Below are positions 63,493 to 64,000 of a DNA stretch of 64,000 bases, one piece after another (the stretch's first letter is position 1; every line of letters begins with the position of its first letter). This DNA comes from Bacillota bacterium. GTDB lineage: Bacteria; Bacillota; UBA4882; UBA8346. A program made the translations under genes and the position numbers. The notes under the pieces are model-generated. The model had not been told where the DNA came from. It worked only from the letters and a program-made list of their open reading frames with translations, and made no database searches. The stretch spans positions 744,001 to 808,000 of the forward strand of contig JAEYGI010000040.1 in assembly GCA_023402395.1 (NCBI GenBank). Reading direction: 5' to 3'.

Positions 63493-63637
63493 CCGCGCGC
63501 GCCGGTGATGCTGCATGGAAAGAAACGGTTGTCCTCTTGAATAAAAAATATTCCAGGACAGCAGGATATTCAAATTAAGCGCCAAATATATCAGAAGGCT
63601 GAATTTTTTGATCCGGCCGGTCAACGGGTGAACTGCA

Positions 63638-64000
63638 TTGAATACGACGATCATCTCCATCGAAAGCAATAGTTCGGGCCAGCTCCTACCGGCGGCGGAC
63701 TCGCTGCGAAACGGGGGATTGGTGGCTTTTCCCACCGAAACCGTTTATGGCCTGGGAGCTGTCTTCAATAATGAAGCAGCCGTCAGAAATATTTTCGCGG
63801 TAAAGGGGCGGCCGGCCGACAATCCCTTGATTGTTCATATCTGGAATCGCGATCAACTCGTCAGTCTGACCGAGCGGATTGCGACACCCGCCGAGAAGCT
63901 TATGGAACAGTTCTGGCCCGGGCCGCTGACCTTGATCCTTCCGAAGCGGCCGGAAGTACCGGATATCGTCACTGCCGGCCTGGACACGGTTGCGGTCCGG
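63638..64000 (+). CDS. tsaC: Threonylcarbamoyl-AMP synthase, TsaC/Sua5 (3' end outside window)
   Basis: A frame open to the end of the window. It starts at TTG 63638 with GGGTG 7 bp upstream and reads VAFPTETVYGLGA, AVKGRPADNPLIVHI and FWPGPLTLILPK, the YrdC signature of TsaC/Sua5. The enzyme makes threonylcarbamoyl-AMP for the t6A37 tRNA modification. About 121 codons are visible; a Sua5-type C-terminal extension cannot be judged. Confident by motif. Confidence 0.92.
   Translation, partial: MNTTIISIESNSSGQLLPAADSLRNGGLVAFPTETVYGLGAVFNNEAAVRNIFAVKGRPADNPLIVHIWNRDQLVSLTERIATPAEKLMEQFWPGPLTLILPKRPEVPDIVTAGLDTVAVR

Overview
The window reads as a chromosomal segment of an endospore-forming member of the Bacillota (Firmicutes), probably from a little-studied lineage. 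The evidence is an intact sigK, a spoIVB-spo0A pair, a ytaF-type gene, two T-box leaders, a PyrR-type attenuator, prfB with the programmed frameshift, and strong Shine-Dalgarno sites with frequent TTG and GTG starts. A Yej-type peptide transporter and an SLH-anchored surface protein fit a bacterium with an elaborate envelope. Genus or species cannot be fixed from the sequence alone.

Layout. 1-4659: the 3' part of secA, prfB, a penicillin-binding transpeptidase and sigK. 4660-7208: mostly non-coding, with a 21-bp-periodic array, a promoter-RNA-terminator unit with a predicted pseudoknot, and a NYN-domain gene on the minus strand. 7209-15324: an EVE-domain gene, T-box-controlled homoserine dehydrogenase and a yejA-yejB-yejE-oppD-oppF type transporter. 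15469-21973: a signalling block (unknown protein, CBS pair, ligand-binding lipoprotein, sensor kinase, response regulator with GGDEF and HD-GYP domains). 22062-24602: uracil permease under PyrR-type attenuation, a second 21-bp-periodic array and rubredoxin. 24749-30414: a DsrE-like gene, a DUF2156 gene, yajQ, yqeK, rsfS and T-box-controlled leuS. 30603-37697: spoIVB, spo0A, steA, steB, a GT2 glycosyltransferase, a MraY-like protein, nfo and rnhA. 37782-41801: split transketolase, PPi-type phosphofructokinase and class II aldolase. 42066-48875: a NiCo (czcD) riboswitch and its CDF exporter, another 21-bp-periodic array, ytaF, a beta-helix acyltransferase, a LiaF-like protein, a HAD phosphatase, a ZIP transporter, pyrE and a small unknown gene. 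49107-53612: livJHMGF. 53613-59871: palindromic repeats, a 1081-residue SLH protein, a GC-rich 21-bp-periodic array, DUF1573 and a thioredoxin-CcdA fusion. 59872-64000: recQ, a GpgS-like gene and the 5' part of a tsaC/sua5 gene.

The genes are mostly housekeeping. The unusual material lies between them. Four intergenic arrays, in three unrelated sequence families, all repeat every 21 bp with almost no insertions or deletions. Three palindromic elements share a TTAAAGCC-type loop. Two intergenic copies of a structured element of about 100 nt lie before two unrelated transporter genes. One stand-alone small RNA candidate carries a clear promoter, a pseudoknot and tandem terminators. Everything is read by eye from the sequence; no database search was run.
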